From Savagea serpentis (lineage in GTDB: Bacteria > Bacillota > Bacilli > Bacillales_A > Planococcaceae), in assembly GCF_015351395.1 (NCBI RefSeq), contig NZ_JADKPV010000001.1, positions 930,001 to 994,000 on the forward strand: a stretch of DNA of 64,000 nucleotides, in the 5' to 3' direction. The position numbers and the translations under genes were made by a program. This document shows, piece after piece, positions 9,778-17,329 of this stretch. How positions within the stretch are numbered: the stretch's first letter is position 1; each line of letters opens with the position of its first letter. Below the pieces are notes generated by a model. That model saw only the letters and a program-made list of their open reading frames with translations. It had not been told where the DNA came from and did not search any database.

Positions 9778-9817
9778 TGAGTGTAGAAAGGGAAATCCCC
9801 CTTCCTACACTCATTTT
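9778..9817 (+). terminator. Terminator after the YopX-like gene
   Basis: GATGAGTGTAGAAAGGG pairs with the following CCCCTTCCTACACTCAT around a short loop, and TTTT follows. Confidence 0.8.
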
Positions 9818-9888
9818 AGTTGACGCAAACGAAGCATAGATTTATAGTAAGAAATATATGTAAGCGCTATCAAAAAGGGGGAATGAAG

Positions 9889-11571
9889 ATGAAAAACTAT
9901 CCACAACAACCACATGGGGGAACTTTAGTCAATCGGGTTTTGGAAGGAGACGCTCGTGAAGAAGCATTACAACGAGCGAAAGACCTCCCGACAATCGTCG
10001 TCGATTTGGAGGCAATCATCACACTTGAAATGATCGCGACAGGAGTACTGTCACCGAATGACGGCTTTATGGACGAAGCGAATTACAAATCGGTATTGAA
10101 AGAAGGACGTCTAACAGATGGCACCATTTGGCCGGTCCCACTCTCTTTCGCGCCGATTGGACAAATGAATGAAGAAGTCATTCGTTCACTCGCGGTTGGG
10201 GACGATGTCGTCTTAACCGACTATTATAAAAAGCCGATCGCGATTTTGCACGTGTCAGATATTTTTGAATACGATAAAGAAATGCGGGCCCATTATTTAT
10301 TCAATACGACGGACCGCCATCATCCAGGAGTCGATTCGATTTACAGACGAATGGGTGACATCGCGGTTGGAGGACAAATTAGTTTATTGAACCGAGCAGA
10401 TTGGGGACCGTTCGAAAAAATGAGACTCGAACCGAAAGATACGTGGAAACTGTTTTACGAAGAGCATAAATGGAAAACAGTCGGTGGCTTCATAACGGGT
10501 GCGAACCCGCTTCACCGCGGGCATGAATACATTCACAAAAATGCTTTAGAAGAATTGGACGGTGTGCTCATTCAGCCACTCGTTGAACTCGCCAAACGTG
10601 AATATACGCGACATGAATTCCGCATGCTCGCCTACCGCGCTGTTCTCGATACATACTATCCGAAAGAACGCGCACAACTCGCACCGCTCCGTGTGACGTA
10701 TATTTTCGCTGGACCGCGTGAGACGATTTTACACGCACTTATCATGAAAAACTACGGCTGTACCCATGCGCTCATCGGTCGAGATCATGCAGGGGTTGGC
10801 GACTTCTACGACAAATATGAAAGCCACTCGATTTTCGATGAATATACACCGGAAGAATTAGGCATCGACGTCCGCCTCTTCCATGAAGTATTTTATTGCG
10901 CGCGTTGCAGCAACTTAGCGACAACCCAAACGTGTCCACACGACATTCGTTATCGCATTAACATTTCAGGTACAGGTGTGCGCGAACTACTGCGACACGG
11001 CATGATGCCACCGAAGGAAATCATTCGTCCAGAATCGGCACGCATTGCGATGCAAGGGGTGCAACCGAAAGGATTGGATGAGCACGGAGAATCGATTTCT
11101 CCTGTTTCTAAAACGATTAACAGCATCTTCCCTTATTATAGAACTTCACGCAGAATCGGTTATCATCCACGCAAAAATCCGATTACACGTGAATTGACGA
11201 TTGAAGATTTAGAACTCGCTGTTCTCGATGCGCGCACACATGCTGCTTTAATTTATCGTGATATTTTCCGAGAGTTCAGTTATGTCACAGACCATAATCG
11301 AGACATTCAACCTTCTTGGATCACGGACAGTTATTTAGAAATGCATGCTCAACAAGACATGGTGCTGGATGACTTGCAAGAGAAACTCCATTTAGCAGAG
11401 GAAGAAACGAGCGATGAATTTATGTATCAAGATCGTAGTGAAGTCGAAAAAGAACTAGAAGCAGCCAAAACAGTGAAACGATACACACCTTATCCCGTCA
11501 CACGCGACGCAATGGAACATACGACATGGAATCCACTTCCATATAAACGCTACCGTGGAGATGATGAATAG
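9889..11571 (+). CDS. sat: Sulfate adenylyltransferase-like protein with altered sulfate site and C-terminal extension
   Basis: A 560-residue protein. An N-terminal PUA-like domain (LSPNDGFM at 54-61) is followed by the nucleotidyltransferase core with HRGH (209-212) and GRDHAGVGD (298-306), as in ATP sulfurylases. A Cys cluster (C337, C340, C349) matches the zinc loop of dissimilatory/archaeal-type enzymes. The usual QxRN segment before NPxHR reads TGAN (203-206), so the sulfate-contacting Gln and Arg are missing. About 170 residues follow the normal family end, with no APS-kinase P-loop. Start ATG 9889 is 7 nt after AAGGGGG. It stands alone, without cysteine-biosynthesis genes. The fold is certain; true ATP sulfurylase activity is doubtful. 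Confidence 0.85.
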   Translation: MKNYPQQPHGGTLVNRVLEGDAREEALQRAKDLPTIVVDLEAIITLEMIATGVLSPNDGFMDEANYKSVLKEGRLTDGTIWPVPLSFAPIGQMNEEVIRSLAVGDDVVLTDYYKKPIAILHVSDIFEYDKEMRAHYLFNTTDRHHPGVDSIYRRMGDIAVGGQISLLNRADWGPFEKMRLEPKDTWKLFYEEHKWKTVGGFITGANPLHRGHEYIHKNALEELDGVLIQPLVELAKREYTRHEFRMLAYRAVLDTYYPKERAQLAPLRVTYIFAGPRETILHALIMKNYGCTHALIGRDHAGVGDFYDKYESHSIFDEYTPEELGIDVRLFHEVFYCARCSNLATTQTCPHDIRYRINISGTGVRELLRHGMMPPKEIIRPESARIAMQGVQPKGLDEHGESISPVSKTINSIFPYYRTSRRIGYHPRKNPITRELTIEDLELAVLDARTHAALIYRDIFREFSYVTDHNRDIQPSWITDSYLEMHAQQDMVLDDLQEKLHLAEEETSDEFMYQDRSEVEKELEAAKTVKRYTPYPVTRDAMEHTTWNPLPYKRYRGDDE

Positions 11572-11578
11572 ACAAAAT

Positions 11579-11620
11579 AAAAAGAAGTTTGAGTCGTGAT
11601 TTGCTCAAACTTCTTTTTAC
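11579..11620 (+). terminator. Terminator after sat-like gene
   Basis: 15-bp perfect stem AAAAAGAAGTTTGAG with its complement, 10-nt loop, ending in T5. It is symmetrical, so it can also serve the convergent gene at 11634-11906. Confidence 0.88.
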
Positions 11621-11633
11621 GTATTATACGGAC

Positions 11634-11906
11634 TCATAAAGAATAGGCCTCCTTCTTTTGTTGTTGAAGATGTGCGATTAATGAACCGATCACGATGAAC
11701 CCGACTCCTAAAACGAGCAGTTCCCACAAAATCGAATCTACATGAAAAATTAACTTCTCAATTGGAAGCGCTACCAATCCTGAGAAGAAAAAGACATAAA
11801 ATACTTTGATTAACCAAATATGCTCTTCTTTACCAATTGCTTTGTAAAGAGACCACATTACTACCATCTCAACAAAGACGAGTACTGTTAAAATAAAGAA
11901 CATCAT
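11634..11906 (-). CDS. Small three-helix membrane protein, unknown
   Basis: A 90-residue protein with three predicted membrane segments (about residues 2-20, 29-52 and 58-78) and a polar tail containing QQQKKEAYSL. I do not recognise a family. ATG at 11906 is chosen because AAGGGG lies 8 nt upstream; GTG at 11915 would overlap the ribosome site. It is monocistronic and convergent to the sat-like gene. The sequence gives no evidence of function beyond a membrane location. Confidence 0.65.
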   Translation of the reverse strand: MMFFILTVLVFVEMVVMWSLYKAIGKEEHIWLIKVFYVFFFSGLVALPIEKLIFHVDSILWELLVLGVGFIVIGSLIAHLQQQKKEAYSL

Positions 11907-12078
11907 TTTGCTCACCCCTTCTCATTTATTATCTATATTATACATGTTTTTTATTTGTCCATCATCCTTTTATCACATGTTCAATCTTTTTTATTGTCTT
12001 TTAAACATTTTTATTTACGAAATGCTCTACTATCTTATATAGTAAATATTAAACAATTATAAGAAAGGATGGTAGAAG

Positions 12079-12813
12079 ATGGCTGAATTTGTGACGGTTA
12101 CAAATTTTAATCATAATCGGTATTTGCTACAAAATAATTATTTAATATCTCTTTATTTAGAAGATTACGGATACCGTGTTTTACATATTAATGCGACAAA
12201 TGAAACAGACGCGACTTTTCACATTCCGTACAATTACGCATTTGATACAACGACAGTGGATTCCGTCATTTCTAAAGAGCAACCGCTATCTTCCTTGTTT
12301 TTAAAAATGCGTGACACGCTCCACTATTTTCATTTACGCAAACAACTCTTGAATTTCGATGAACAAACAGAGGAACTTGGAAATAATGTAGGAACACCTT
12401 ATCGATACGTCTTGCTACAAACAATCTTAGAACAGTTGGATGAAACATATGACTATATTATAATTGGAGTAAATGCCTCCGATGATTTATATGTAGGAAA
12501 CGCTTTATTTGCCTCTACTCATGCACTTTCTATAATCGAACGAGATCGTTTAACAAAAGGAGCTCCGAGTCATTTTAATGCTATTTTCCATAATGTTCAA
12601 AAATTAAAAGTACAGCTCCAGTTACCACTTATAAAACGCAGACTCGCAATCGTACAACATCCCGAACGTCTAAAACAATTTTTAAACTATGAAAATGATG
12701 AACACTCCTTTCCTTTCACTCATCAATTATTCGCCTCATTTCGTTCTGAAATTCACGAAATGATTACTCAAAACATAGAAGAAATGGTTTTAAACGATTA
12801 TAAAAAGGAATAA
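12079..12813 (+). CDS. ParA/MinD-like protein lacking the P-loop
   Basis: A 244-residue protein. Its N-terminus (VTVTNFNHNRYLLQNNYLIS) has the strand-loop-helix layout of ParA ATPases, but NHNRYLLQNN stands where KGGVGKTT is expected. The following YGYRVLHINATNETDATF corresponds to GYKVLLIDADPQGNAT. The segment YDYIIIGVNASDDLYVGNALFAS corresponds to [20 protein letters not shown] (compare in parts). The catalytic Lys and the Walker B Asp are therefore lost. AAAGGATG lies upstream of the ATG. It has no ParB neighbour and is the only gene between two small genes. It is probably a pseudo-ATPase; the fold call rests on pattern alignment by eye. Confidence 0.55.
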   Translation: MAEFVTVTNFNHNRYLLQNNYLISLYLEDYGYRVLHINATNETDATFHIPYNYAFDTTTVDSVISKEQPLSSLFLKMRDTLHYFHLRKQLLNFDEQTEELGNNVGTPYRYVLLQTILEQLDETYDYIIIGVNASDDLYVGNALFASTHALSIIERDRLTKGAPSHFNAIFHNVQKLKVQLQLPLIKRRLAIVQHPERLKQFLNYENDEHSFPFTHQLFASFRSEIHEMITQNIEEMVLNDYKKE

Positions 12814-12855
12814 AAAGAAATTACCATGTCATAAGACCTGATTGTACCCTCTTTT

Positions 12856-12880
12856 GTTTATCATTTCATCTTTGTGGAAT
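12856..12880 (+). promoter_or_regulatory. Possible SigB promoter of the YflT-type stress gene
   Basis: GTTTAT (12856-12861), 13-bp spacer and TGGAAT (12875-12880) resemble the SigB pattern GTTT-N13/15-GGGWAW with one mismatch in the -10. It ends 39 bp before the start codon. Confidence 0.5.
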
Positions 12881-12919
12881 ACATATACTAGATCGTTAAT
12901 GATGAAGGAGGAATTATCA

Positions 12920-13243
12920 ATGACAAAACGTATTGATGTAGAAAACGTAGTAAAAGCAAAAGAAGTAATTGATGAATTGGTGAGAGAAGGTACACCTCAT
13001 GATCAAATTTATGTGTTTAGTCATCAAGAAGACCTCGAAGACAAAATGGCAGAATACTTCGGTACAGAAGAAGTAGGCATGAAAGAAGAAGGATTTGTTA
13101 ACAAAATCAAAAACATCTTCTCTAAACGTGGCGATGAACTCCGTAGTCAATTCCAATCACTCGGCCTCTCAGAAGTGAGTGCCGCTGAAGCGGAAGAAGT
13201 ATTAGACGATGGACGTCTTGTCATCGTTGTAACAAACGAATAA
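12920..13243 (+). CDS. yflT: General stress protein 17M-like (YflT family)
   Basis: A 107-residue soluble protein of the heat-induced stress protein YflT family. The N-terminus MTKRIDVENVVKAKEVIDEL and the DQIYVFSHQEDLEDKMAEYF strand-helix unit (in part) mark the N-terminal half. The C-terminal half has LGLSEVSAAEAEEVLDDGRL and VIVVTNE. A consensus AAGGAGG lies 9 nt before ATG 12920; a longer frame starting at 12842 runs through the promoter. In Bacillus subtilis this family is SigB-controlled, which agrees with the promoter seen here. Biochemical role is unknown for the family. Confidence 0.85.
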   Translation: MTKRIDVENVVKAKEVIDELVREGTPHDQIYVFSHQEDLEDKMAEYFGTEEVGMKEEGFVNKIKNIFSKRGDELRSQFQSLGLSEVSAAEAEEVLDDGRLVIVVTNE

Positions 13244-13253
13244 TACACGTATC

Positions 13254-13288
13254 AAGTGATAAACGATTTTATCGTTTATCACTTTTTT
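13254..13288 (+). terminator. Terminator after the yflT-like gene
   Basis: 14-bp stem AAGTGATAAACGAT with its complement around TTT, then a T run. Confidence 0.85.
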
Positions 13289-13466
13289 ATATGTAAACAG
13301 TGAATGAGAGGTACGTTAAAAGGTTTACCTTTCATTGCTGTGGATACAACGAAAGTTTTACTTTTTTTGTAATTCTACTACCGATGATTCATTTTATTCG
13401 AAAAAAGATTACAAAATGCACTGAATGGGAAAAGTAAAGCAACACCGAAAGAAAGGATGTGAGCGT

Positions 13467-13679
13467 ATGTGGCATGTACAACAATTTCTCGAAAACCCTG
13501 TTTCCCCTCACTATGATTATGCAAAAATCAAGCGAATTCAGGCGATTACACCTGAATCACTAGATCAGGCAAAACGTGAATATTCACTCCCTCCCGAAAA
13601 AATAAAAGAAAGACCTGAACGCCACTCTTCCTTATCTACACAAACGATGTATATTTATCCTGTGAATTGGAAGCGCTAA
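13467..13679 (+). CDS. Small hypothetical protein
   Basis: A 70-residue polar protein beginning MWHVQQFLENPVSPHYDY and ending YIYPVNWKR. No signal peptide, membrane segment or known motif is seen. AAAGGATG lies 7 nt before ATG 13467, which supports this start over an earlier ATG at 13425. It is convergent with the gene at 13754-14086 and shares a terminator region with it. Coding status rests on the ribosome site and an uninterrupted frame. Confidence 0.5.
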   Translation: MWHVQQFLENPVSPHYDYAKIKRIQAITPESLDQAKREYSLPPEKIKERPERHSSLSTQTMYIYPVNWKR

Positions 13680-13695
13680 CATCCTTTCTTGACGT

Positions 13696-13766
13696 AAAAA
13701 CGAGTAGGCCACAACAAAAGCCCCTTCCCAATATGGAAAAGAGCTTTCGTTCACTACTCGTTTTTC
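13696..13766. terminator. Long-stem bidirectional terminator
   Basis: AAAAACGAGTAG (13696-13707) pairs with CTACTCGTTTTT (13754-13765); a second smaller hairpin (AAAGC/GCTTT type) sits inside the loop. It lies between convergent genes and covers the last codons of the minus-strand one. Confidence 0.65.
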
Positions 13767-14086
13767 GTCTGTTTAATGAGAAGTTCTGAATAATCAGGGA
13801 GTCGCTTCTCCATTTCATATTTCGTTAATAGTGTCCACAGCGCCTTAAACCCAACATGTTGAAACAAAAGAGCGATCGTCTTCGGAGCGAGCCCTGCTTT
13901 TCTCAATTGCGCACGTGACGCTGTGAGATCGGTCGTCTTTTCCCCTGCAACTTCTTGCAAAGCGAGTGTTTCTTTCGTTTCATCTACGAATACTTGTAAC
14001 GCATATGCGACAGATCCACCGACGATAAAATACGGTGATTCTTTTTTCAATTGCTGTTGTAACTCTTTCTTCGTCGTAATCATCAT
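13754..14086 (-). CDS. Hypothetical protein in P1-peptidase operon
   Basis: A 110-residue protein with a Thr/Lys-rich N-terminus, a central FIVGGSVAYALQVFVDETKE segment and a C-terminal helical region (LWTLLTKYEMEKRLPDYSELL). I do not recognise a family. Its ATG overlaps the stop of the 53-residue membrane-protein gene (ATGA), and that gene overlaps the peptidase gene, so the three are one operon with translational coupling. The central hydrophobic stretch could be a single membrane segment but is weak. Function is unknown. Confidence 0.6.
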   Translation of the reverse strand: MMITTKKELQQQLKKESPYFIVGGSVAYALQVFVDETKETLALQEVAGEKTTDLTASRAQLRKAGLAPKTIALLFQHVGFKALWTLLTKYEMEKRLPDYSELLIKQTKNE

Positions 14087-14244
14087 TTCTCTTCCTCTCG
14101 TTCATCCAACCAGAGCGTCATGCCGACATAACTCACTCCGACGAAAACCGCTCCGTACCAAAATAGTTCATCGAATTGACTCGCCATTCCGTAAGAAAGC
14201 AATAATCCTCCCGCAAAGCCGAGGATGAGTCCTCTTTTATTCAT
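14083..14244 (-). CDS. Small two-helix membrane protein (53 aa)
   Basis: Frame with ATG at 14244 and TGA at 14083-14085. It encodes MNKRGLILGFAGGLLLSYGM, then a short polar stretch (ASQFDE), then a second hydrophobic stretch, LFWYGAVFVGVSYVGMTLW, and the tail LDEREEEK. Two membrane helices are likely. It overlaps the end of the peptidase gene by 8 nt and the next gene by 4 nt, which strongly supports translation. No family is recognised. Confidence 0.7.
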   Translation of the reverse strand: MNKRGLILGFAGGLLLSYGMASQFDELFWYGAVFVGVSYVGMTLWLDEREEEK

Positions 14245-15196
14245 TCGTCACCTCAGCATAGGACGGAATGCCGTGTGAACTTTCCGCAAATCGAATCGCA
14301 CGAGCGATCGCCACCTGCATCGCTTCCGCTGCTAAATTGCCAACGACGTCGATTGGCACTTTATGTTCGCCGGTACCGAGTGCGAAAATCGTATCGCCGT
14401 CCAACATCGTATGCGCAGGATAAATCGAACGCGCGATGCCATTTTGCGCAATTTGTGCAATTTTTTGCGCTTCTGCTTTCGTCATCTTCACATTCGCTGC
14501 GACGACTCCAATTGTCGTATTCCCTCCAGGTAATGCTTCAATATGTGGATGCTCTTTCAAATAAGCGATGCTATCGATGCGCTCATTCGTCTCAGGATGA
14601 CGCGCACTCGCCAAAATCGTCCCGTCTATATCCCGCACTTCTCCGACCGCATTCACCGCAACGATGGCACCGACGACGATGCCACCCGGCAATGTGATCG
14701 ATGCGCTACCGAGCCCGCCTTTCATCGCTTGCTTCGGACCGAGCAATTTACCAACAGTCGCCCCGCATCCTGCTCCGACATTGCCATACGGAAACGGCTC
14801 TTTTGATGCACGACGCGCTGCTTCGTAGCCCATTTCAGCTGTCGGTCGCACAGATGGGTCACCGAGTGCTAAATCGAACAAGACCGCTTGCGGAACGATT
14901 GGCACTTTCGCCACACCGACATCGAGTCCGATATTTTGCTCTTCTAAATAACGCATGACACCATCTGCTGCCGCAAGTCCGAATGCGCTGCCACCACTTA
15001 AAACGACCGCATGTACTTCATTCACTAAATTAATCGGGTCTAATAAATCTGTCTCCCGCGTTCCCGGTGCTGAGCCGCGCACATCTACACCGGCCACCGC
15101 TCCTTGTGGCGTCAAAATAACGGTACACCCGGTTGGCGCTTCACGATTTTCCACATGCCCAACGTCAATGCCTGGAACATCGATAATGGAATCCAT
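14237..15196 (-). CDS. P1 (S58) family peptidase, DmpA/NylC-like
   Basis: A 319-residue N-terminal-nucleophile hydrolase. Family blocks are IDVGHVENREAPTGCTVIL (with Gly/Thr/Gly-rich loop), VVLSGGSAFGLAAADGVMRYLEE, GNVGAGCGATVGK, and LPGGNTTIGVVAAN. In this family autocleavage occurs before the second residue pair of GGNT, exposing the catalytic Thr (here about residue 228). Such enzymes release N-terminal residues from D/L-amino acid amides, esters or nylon oligomers. ATG 15196 is 8 nt after AAGGAG; the GTG at 15205 overlaps it. It is first in an operon with two small genes. Confidence 0.9.
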   Translation of the reverse strand: MDSIIDVPGIDVGHVENREAPTGCTVILTPQGAVAGVDVRGSAPGTRETDLLDPINLVNEVHAVVLSGGSAFGLAAADGVMRYLEEQNIGLDVGVAKVPIVPQAVLFDLALGDPSVRPTAEMGYEAARRASKEPFPYGNVGAGCGATVGKLLGPKQAMKGGLGSASITLPGGIVVGAIVAVNAVGEVRDIDGTILASARHPETNERIDSIAYLKEHPHIEALPGGNTTIGVVAANVKMTKAEAQKIAQIAQNGIARSIYPAHTMLDGDTIFALGTGEHKVPIDVVGNLAAEAMQVAIARAIRFAESSHGIPSYAEVTNE

Positions 15197-15235
15197 GTCA
15201 CTCACTCCTTTTTCTTTTTAGTTTACCATAAAGTA

Positions 15236-15264
15236 TTGCAATTCGTGTGTGTAACGTGTATAGT
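15236..15264 (+). promoter_or_regulatory. Strong SigA promoter driving the candidate small RNA
   Basis: -35 TTGCAA (15236-15241), 17-bp spacer, -10 TATAGT (15259-15264). No open reading frame follows on this strand before two terminator-like hairpins. Confidence 0.65.
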
Positions 15265-15270
15265 ACGAAC

Positions 15271-15384
15271 AGGTGCCAAAACCTCGTGATGTTTTACATC
15301 ACACTAGATCGGCACGTTCACGCACGGATTGCGAGTGCTGATCTATTTTTTAGAGCGGGAGATGAGCCCCGCTCTTTTTATTTT
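15271..15384 (+). ncRNA. Candidate small structured RNA
   Basis: About 114 nt from the expected start site to the end of a T run. The 5' half folds with GTGCC (15273-15277) pairing GGCAC (15311-15315) around an inner GTGATG/CATCAC hairpin. AGATCGGCAC (15306-15315) can pair instead with GTGCTGATCT (15335-15344), one G-T pair, followed by A-T6, which is a terminator shape. The two pairings share GGCAC and exclude each other. A second terminator follows: AGAGCGGG (15352-15359) with CCCGCTCT and T5. No known RNA family was recognised, and no downstream same-strand gene exists to regulate in cis. Confidence 0.5.
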
Positions 15385-15419
15385 GCCTTCAAACGAAAAA
15401 ACGCCTCATAAAGAGACAT

Positions 15420-15516
15420 TTAGCCATTCACTGCGATCAGCAGTCCTTCTATCATCATTAAACTAATAGTCAAGATACACTAAAATTACTACCTCTGTCG
15501 TTACGTACCATGTCAC
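15420..15516 (-). pseudogene. Possible remnant of a Doc/Fic toxin gene
   Basis: A GTG at 15516-15514 overlaps the stop of the antitoxin gene (TGA), the usual toxin position. The frame reads VTWYVTTEVVILVYLDY and then a stop. This resembles the N-terminus of Firmicute death-on-curing toxins (pattern: short, Tyr-x-Thr-x-Glu-Val-Ile, then Ile/His). Only about 30 codons remain. The match is short and made by eye. Confidence 0.25.
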
Positions 15517-15776
15517 CGATTAACCAATCCTTTTAACGCTTCATCATGGGCTTCCATTTCTTTTTCTAACACTTCGAAAAAATCAACGGGGACACCTTCT
15601 GGTAATTCAACCATCGTTGGAGCTTTTTTAACAAGCAACTGATCGTTTTTCAGTTCCACTATAACGTCGTCGCCTTTTTTAACGCCTAACGCTTCTAACA
15701 TGTTAGTCGGAACAGTTAATCCTAATGAATTGCCAACCTGGGTAATTTTTCTTTCAATCCCTTTAACTTTTACCAT
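15513..15776 (-). CDS. AbrB/MazE-type antitoxin, orphan
   Basis: An 87-residue SpoVT/AbrB-domain protein. The swapped-hairpin fold is seen in residues 1-50: RKITQVGNSLGLTVPTNMLEALGVKKGDDVIVEL, read in parts, with the SLGLTVP core. The acidic C-terminal tail (EVLEKEMEAHDEALKGL) is typical of a toxin-binding region. ATG 15776 has GAGGTGAG 6 nt upstream, so the longer frame to 15881 is rejected. Normally such a gene precedes a MazF or Doc toxin; none is intact here. It probably binds its own promoter region. Confidence 0.8.
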   Translation of the reverse strand: MVKVKGIERKITQVGNSLGLTVPTNMLEALGVKKGDDVIVELKNDQLLVKKAPTMVELPEGVPVDFFEVLEKEMEAHDEALKGLVNR

Positions 15777-15896
15777 ATCACTCACCTCTTTTATGTTTAT
15801 TAACGTTATAACAATTATAATATACTCCGTCTGCTTTTTCTCGAATTTCAAACGCATCGACATAGGAGCGCAGGTATTCACTTTTTCTTAACACGA

Positions 15897-15928
15897 TGAA
15901 AAAAGCTTCTGACTTTCGCCAAAAGCTT
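15897..15928 (-). terminator. Terminator of the lipoprotein gene at 15938-16444
   Basis: On the minus strand AAGCTTTTGGC pairs with GTCAGAAGCTT (two G-T pairs) around GAAA and is followed by T6. Confidence 0.75.
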
Positions 15929-15937
15929 CCCTCTTTA

Positions 15938-16444
15938 TTATTCTGCTAAATCTTGCGGGAAATTCATCTCGTTGAAGACGTCTCCACCTTGTTCTTTCAG
16001 TTGAATCTTTGTCGAAATATCATTGCCTGTCTTCCCATCAAATGCTTGATACATCGTGGTCGTAATGCCCAATCCTAAAATGACGAATGAATCTAAACTG
16101 TTGATGAAATTTTCTTCTGAGGAAACTTCAACAACGACATTCGTCATCTCTTGATTCACTCCTATCGTTTCAATCGAAGCGAATTCGGATAAATCCATCG
16201 CTTTAAAGTTTTCGTGCATTTCTTTTAAAATTTGCTGTTGATCTTCTTTTTTCAACTCGAATGTCACCGTACCGTCTTCGTTATCGACAACACTTTCCGC
16301 TTTCATCTCTTCTGCTGCTAACCATTCATCGACGGACTCTCCACCGAGTGTTTCTTTCGTCAATGTCACATTTACCGTCTGCTGGCTACAAGCACTTAAA
16401 ACGAAAACGAGTAAAAGGATGACGATGGACCATTGTTTTTTCAA
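15938..16444 (-). CDS. Lipoprotein of unknown function
   Basis: A 168-residue protein with a type II signal peptide (MKKQWSIVILLLVFVLSAC, Cys19). The mature part is acidic and begins with a VNVTLTKETLGG strand, followed by a helical QQQILKEMHENFKAMD region and a segment ending in IQLKEQGGDVFNEM. No known domain was recognised. The start is TTG at 16444 with AGTAGG 6 nt upstream. It is transcribed after rlmA on the same strand, 24 bp downstream, so the two may be co-transcribed. Confidence 0.75.
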   Translation of the reverse strand: MKKQWSIVILLLVFVLSACSQQTVNVTLTKETLGGESVDEWLAAEEMKAESVVDNEDGTVTFELKKEDQQQILKEMHENFKAMDLSEFASIETIGVNQEMTNVVVEVSSEENFINSLDSFVILGLGITTTMYQAFDGKTGNDISTKIQLKEQGGDVFNEMNFPQDLAE

Positions 16445-16468
16445 TTGATGCCTACTTTCTACATCTCC

Positions 16469-17311
16469 TTATTTTTGAACGACCAGTCCGACTAAATCAA
16501 TCGTAATGCTCGGCTCATAAGGGATGTCTTGTTGTACGTTCCACGTCAGTGGTGTCATTTGCACGAGTGCTTGCCACTCTTGTTCTGTCAATGTGACCGA
16601 ATACGTCCACTGGAACTCTTTTACTATATCATAGCGCACTTCCATTAAACGACGTGTTTTTTCATTATTGTATGTCGCGCGTTCATCCGATGCTTCATAC
16701 ACCGCTTCTCGTAGTTCACGTAAATAATACGTATTCGGAATAATTTTCACTAAATACCCACCCGCTTTTAACACGCGGTCGAACTCATCATAATTAGCAG
16801 GTGAAAGCATGTTTAAAATGACATCGAACGTTTCATCTTGAAAAGCGAGATTCGCTAAATCATTGACGAACCATGTCGCATCGCTATATTGCTTCGCCGC
16901 TTGTTGGACACCATCTTTCGCAAGATCGATGCCGATCGCTTGAACATTCGGCACACGCTGCAACACTTGATACAATTGCGACCCTTCGCCACTCCCTGCA
17001 TCGAGCAACTTTCCCCGTTCTTGACCAATTTCTCGTAACCAGGAAGCGAGCGCTTCATGAACGGGTGCATATAAATCGAGGTCGACGATAATTCGTTCAC
17101 GCGCTTCAAATAATGCTTTCGAATAATCGTTCATCGGCTGCCCGTTAAACAAATACGCATAACCTTGTTTCGCAAGATCAAACGTATGCCCGTTCTCACA
17201 TCGAAACGTTTCTTGTTCGAAATGTAAGTCTGTATGACAATGCGGGCATCGGAAACAATTGCCCCACTGTTCGATTCGACTTGCCGCTTGTTGTTTTTTA
17301 CTTCGCATCAT
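16469..17311 (-). CDS. rlmA: 23S rRNA (guanine-N1)-methyltransferase, RlmA-like
   Basis: A 280-residue SAM-dependent methyltransferase. An N-terminal zinc ribbon (CPHCHTDLHFEQETFRCENGHTFDLAKQGY, read in parts) has the Cys-x2-Cys...Cys-x3-His spacing. A class I methyltransferase fold follows, with LLDAGSGEGSQL (motif I, about residue 100) and DVILNMLSPANYDEFDRVLKAGG (motif IV region). This architecture is characteristic of RlmA, which methylates G745/G748 in domain II of 23S rRNA. The choice between RlmA(I) and RlmA(II) cannot be made by eye. The lipoprotein gene at 17330 is 18 bp upstream on the same strand. Confidence 0.9.
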   Translation of the reverse strand: MMRSKKQQAASRIEQWGNCFRCPHCHTDLHFEQETFRCENGHTFDLAKQGYAYLFNGQPMNDYSKALFEARERIIVDLDLYAPVHEALASWLREIGQERGKLLDAGSGEGSQLYQVLQRVPNVQAIGIDLAKDGVQQAAKQYSDATWFVNDLANLAFQDETFDVILNMLSPANYDEFDRVLKAGGYLVKIIPNTYYLRELREAVYEASDERATYNNEKTRRLMEVRYDIVKEFQWTYSVTLTEQEWQALVQMTPLTWNVQQDIPYEPSITIDLVGLVVQK

Positions 17312-17329
17312 TCACTAATCCTCTTTCCG

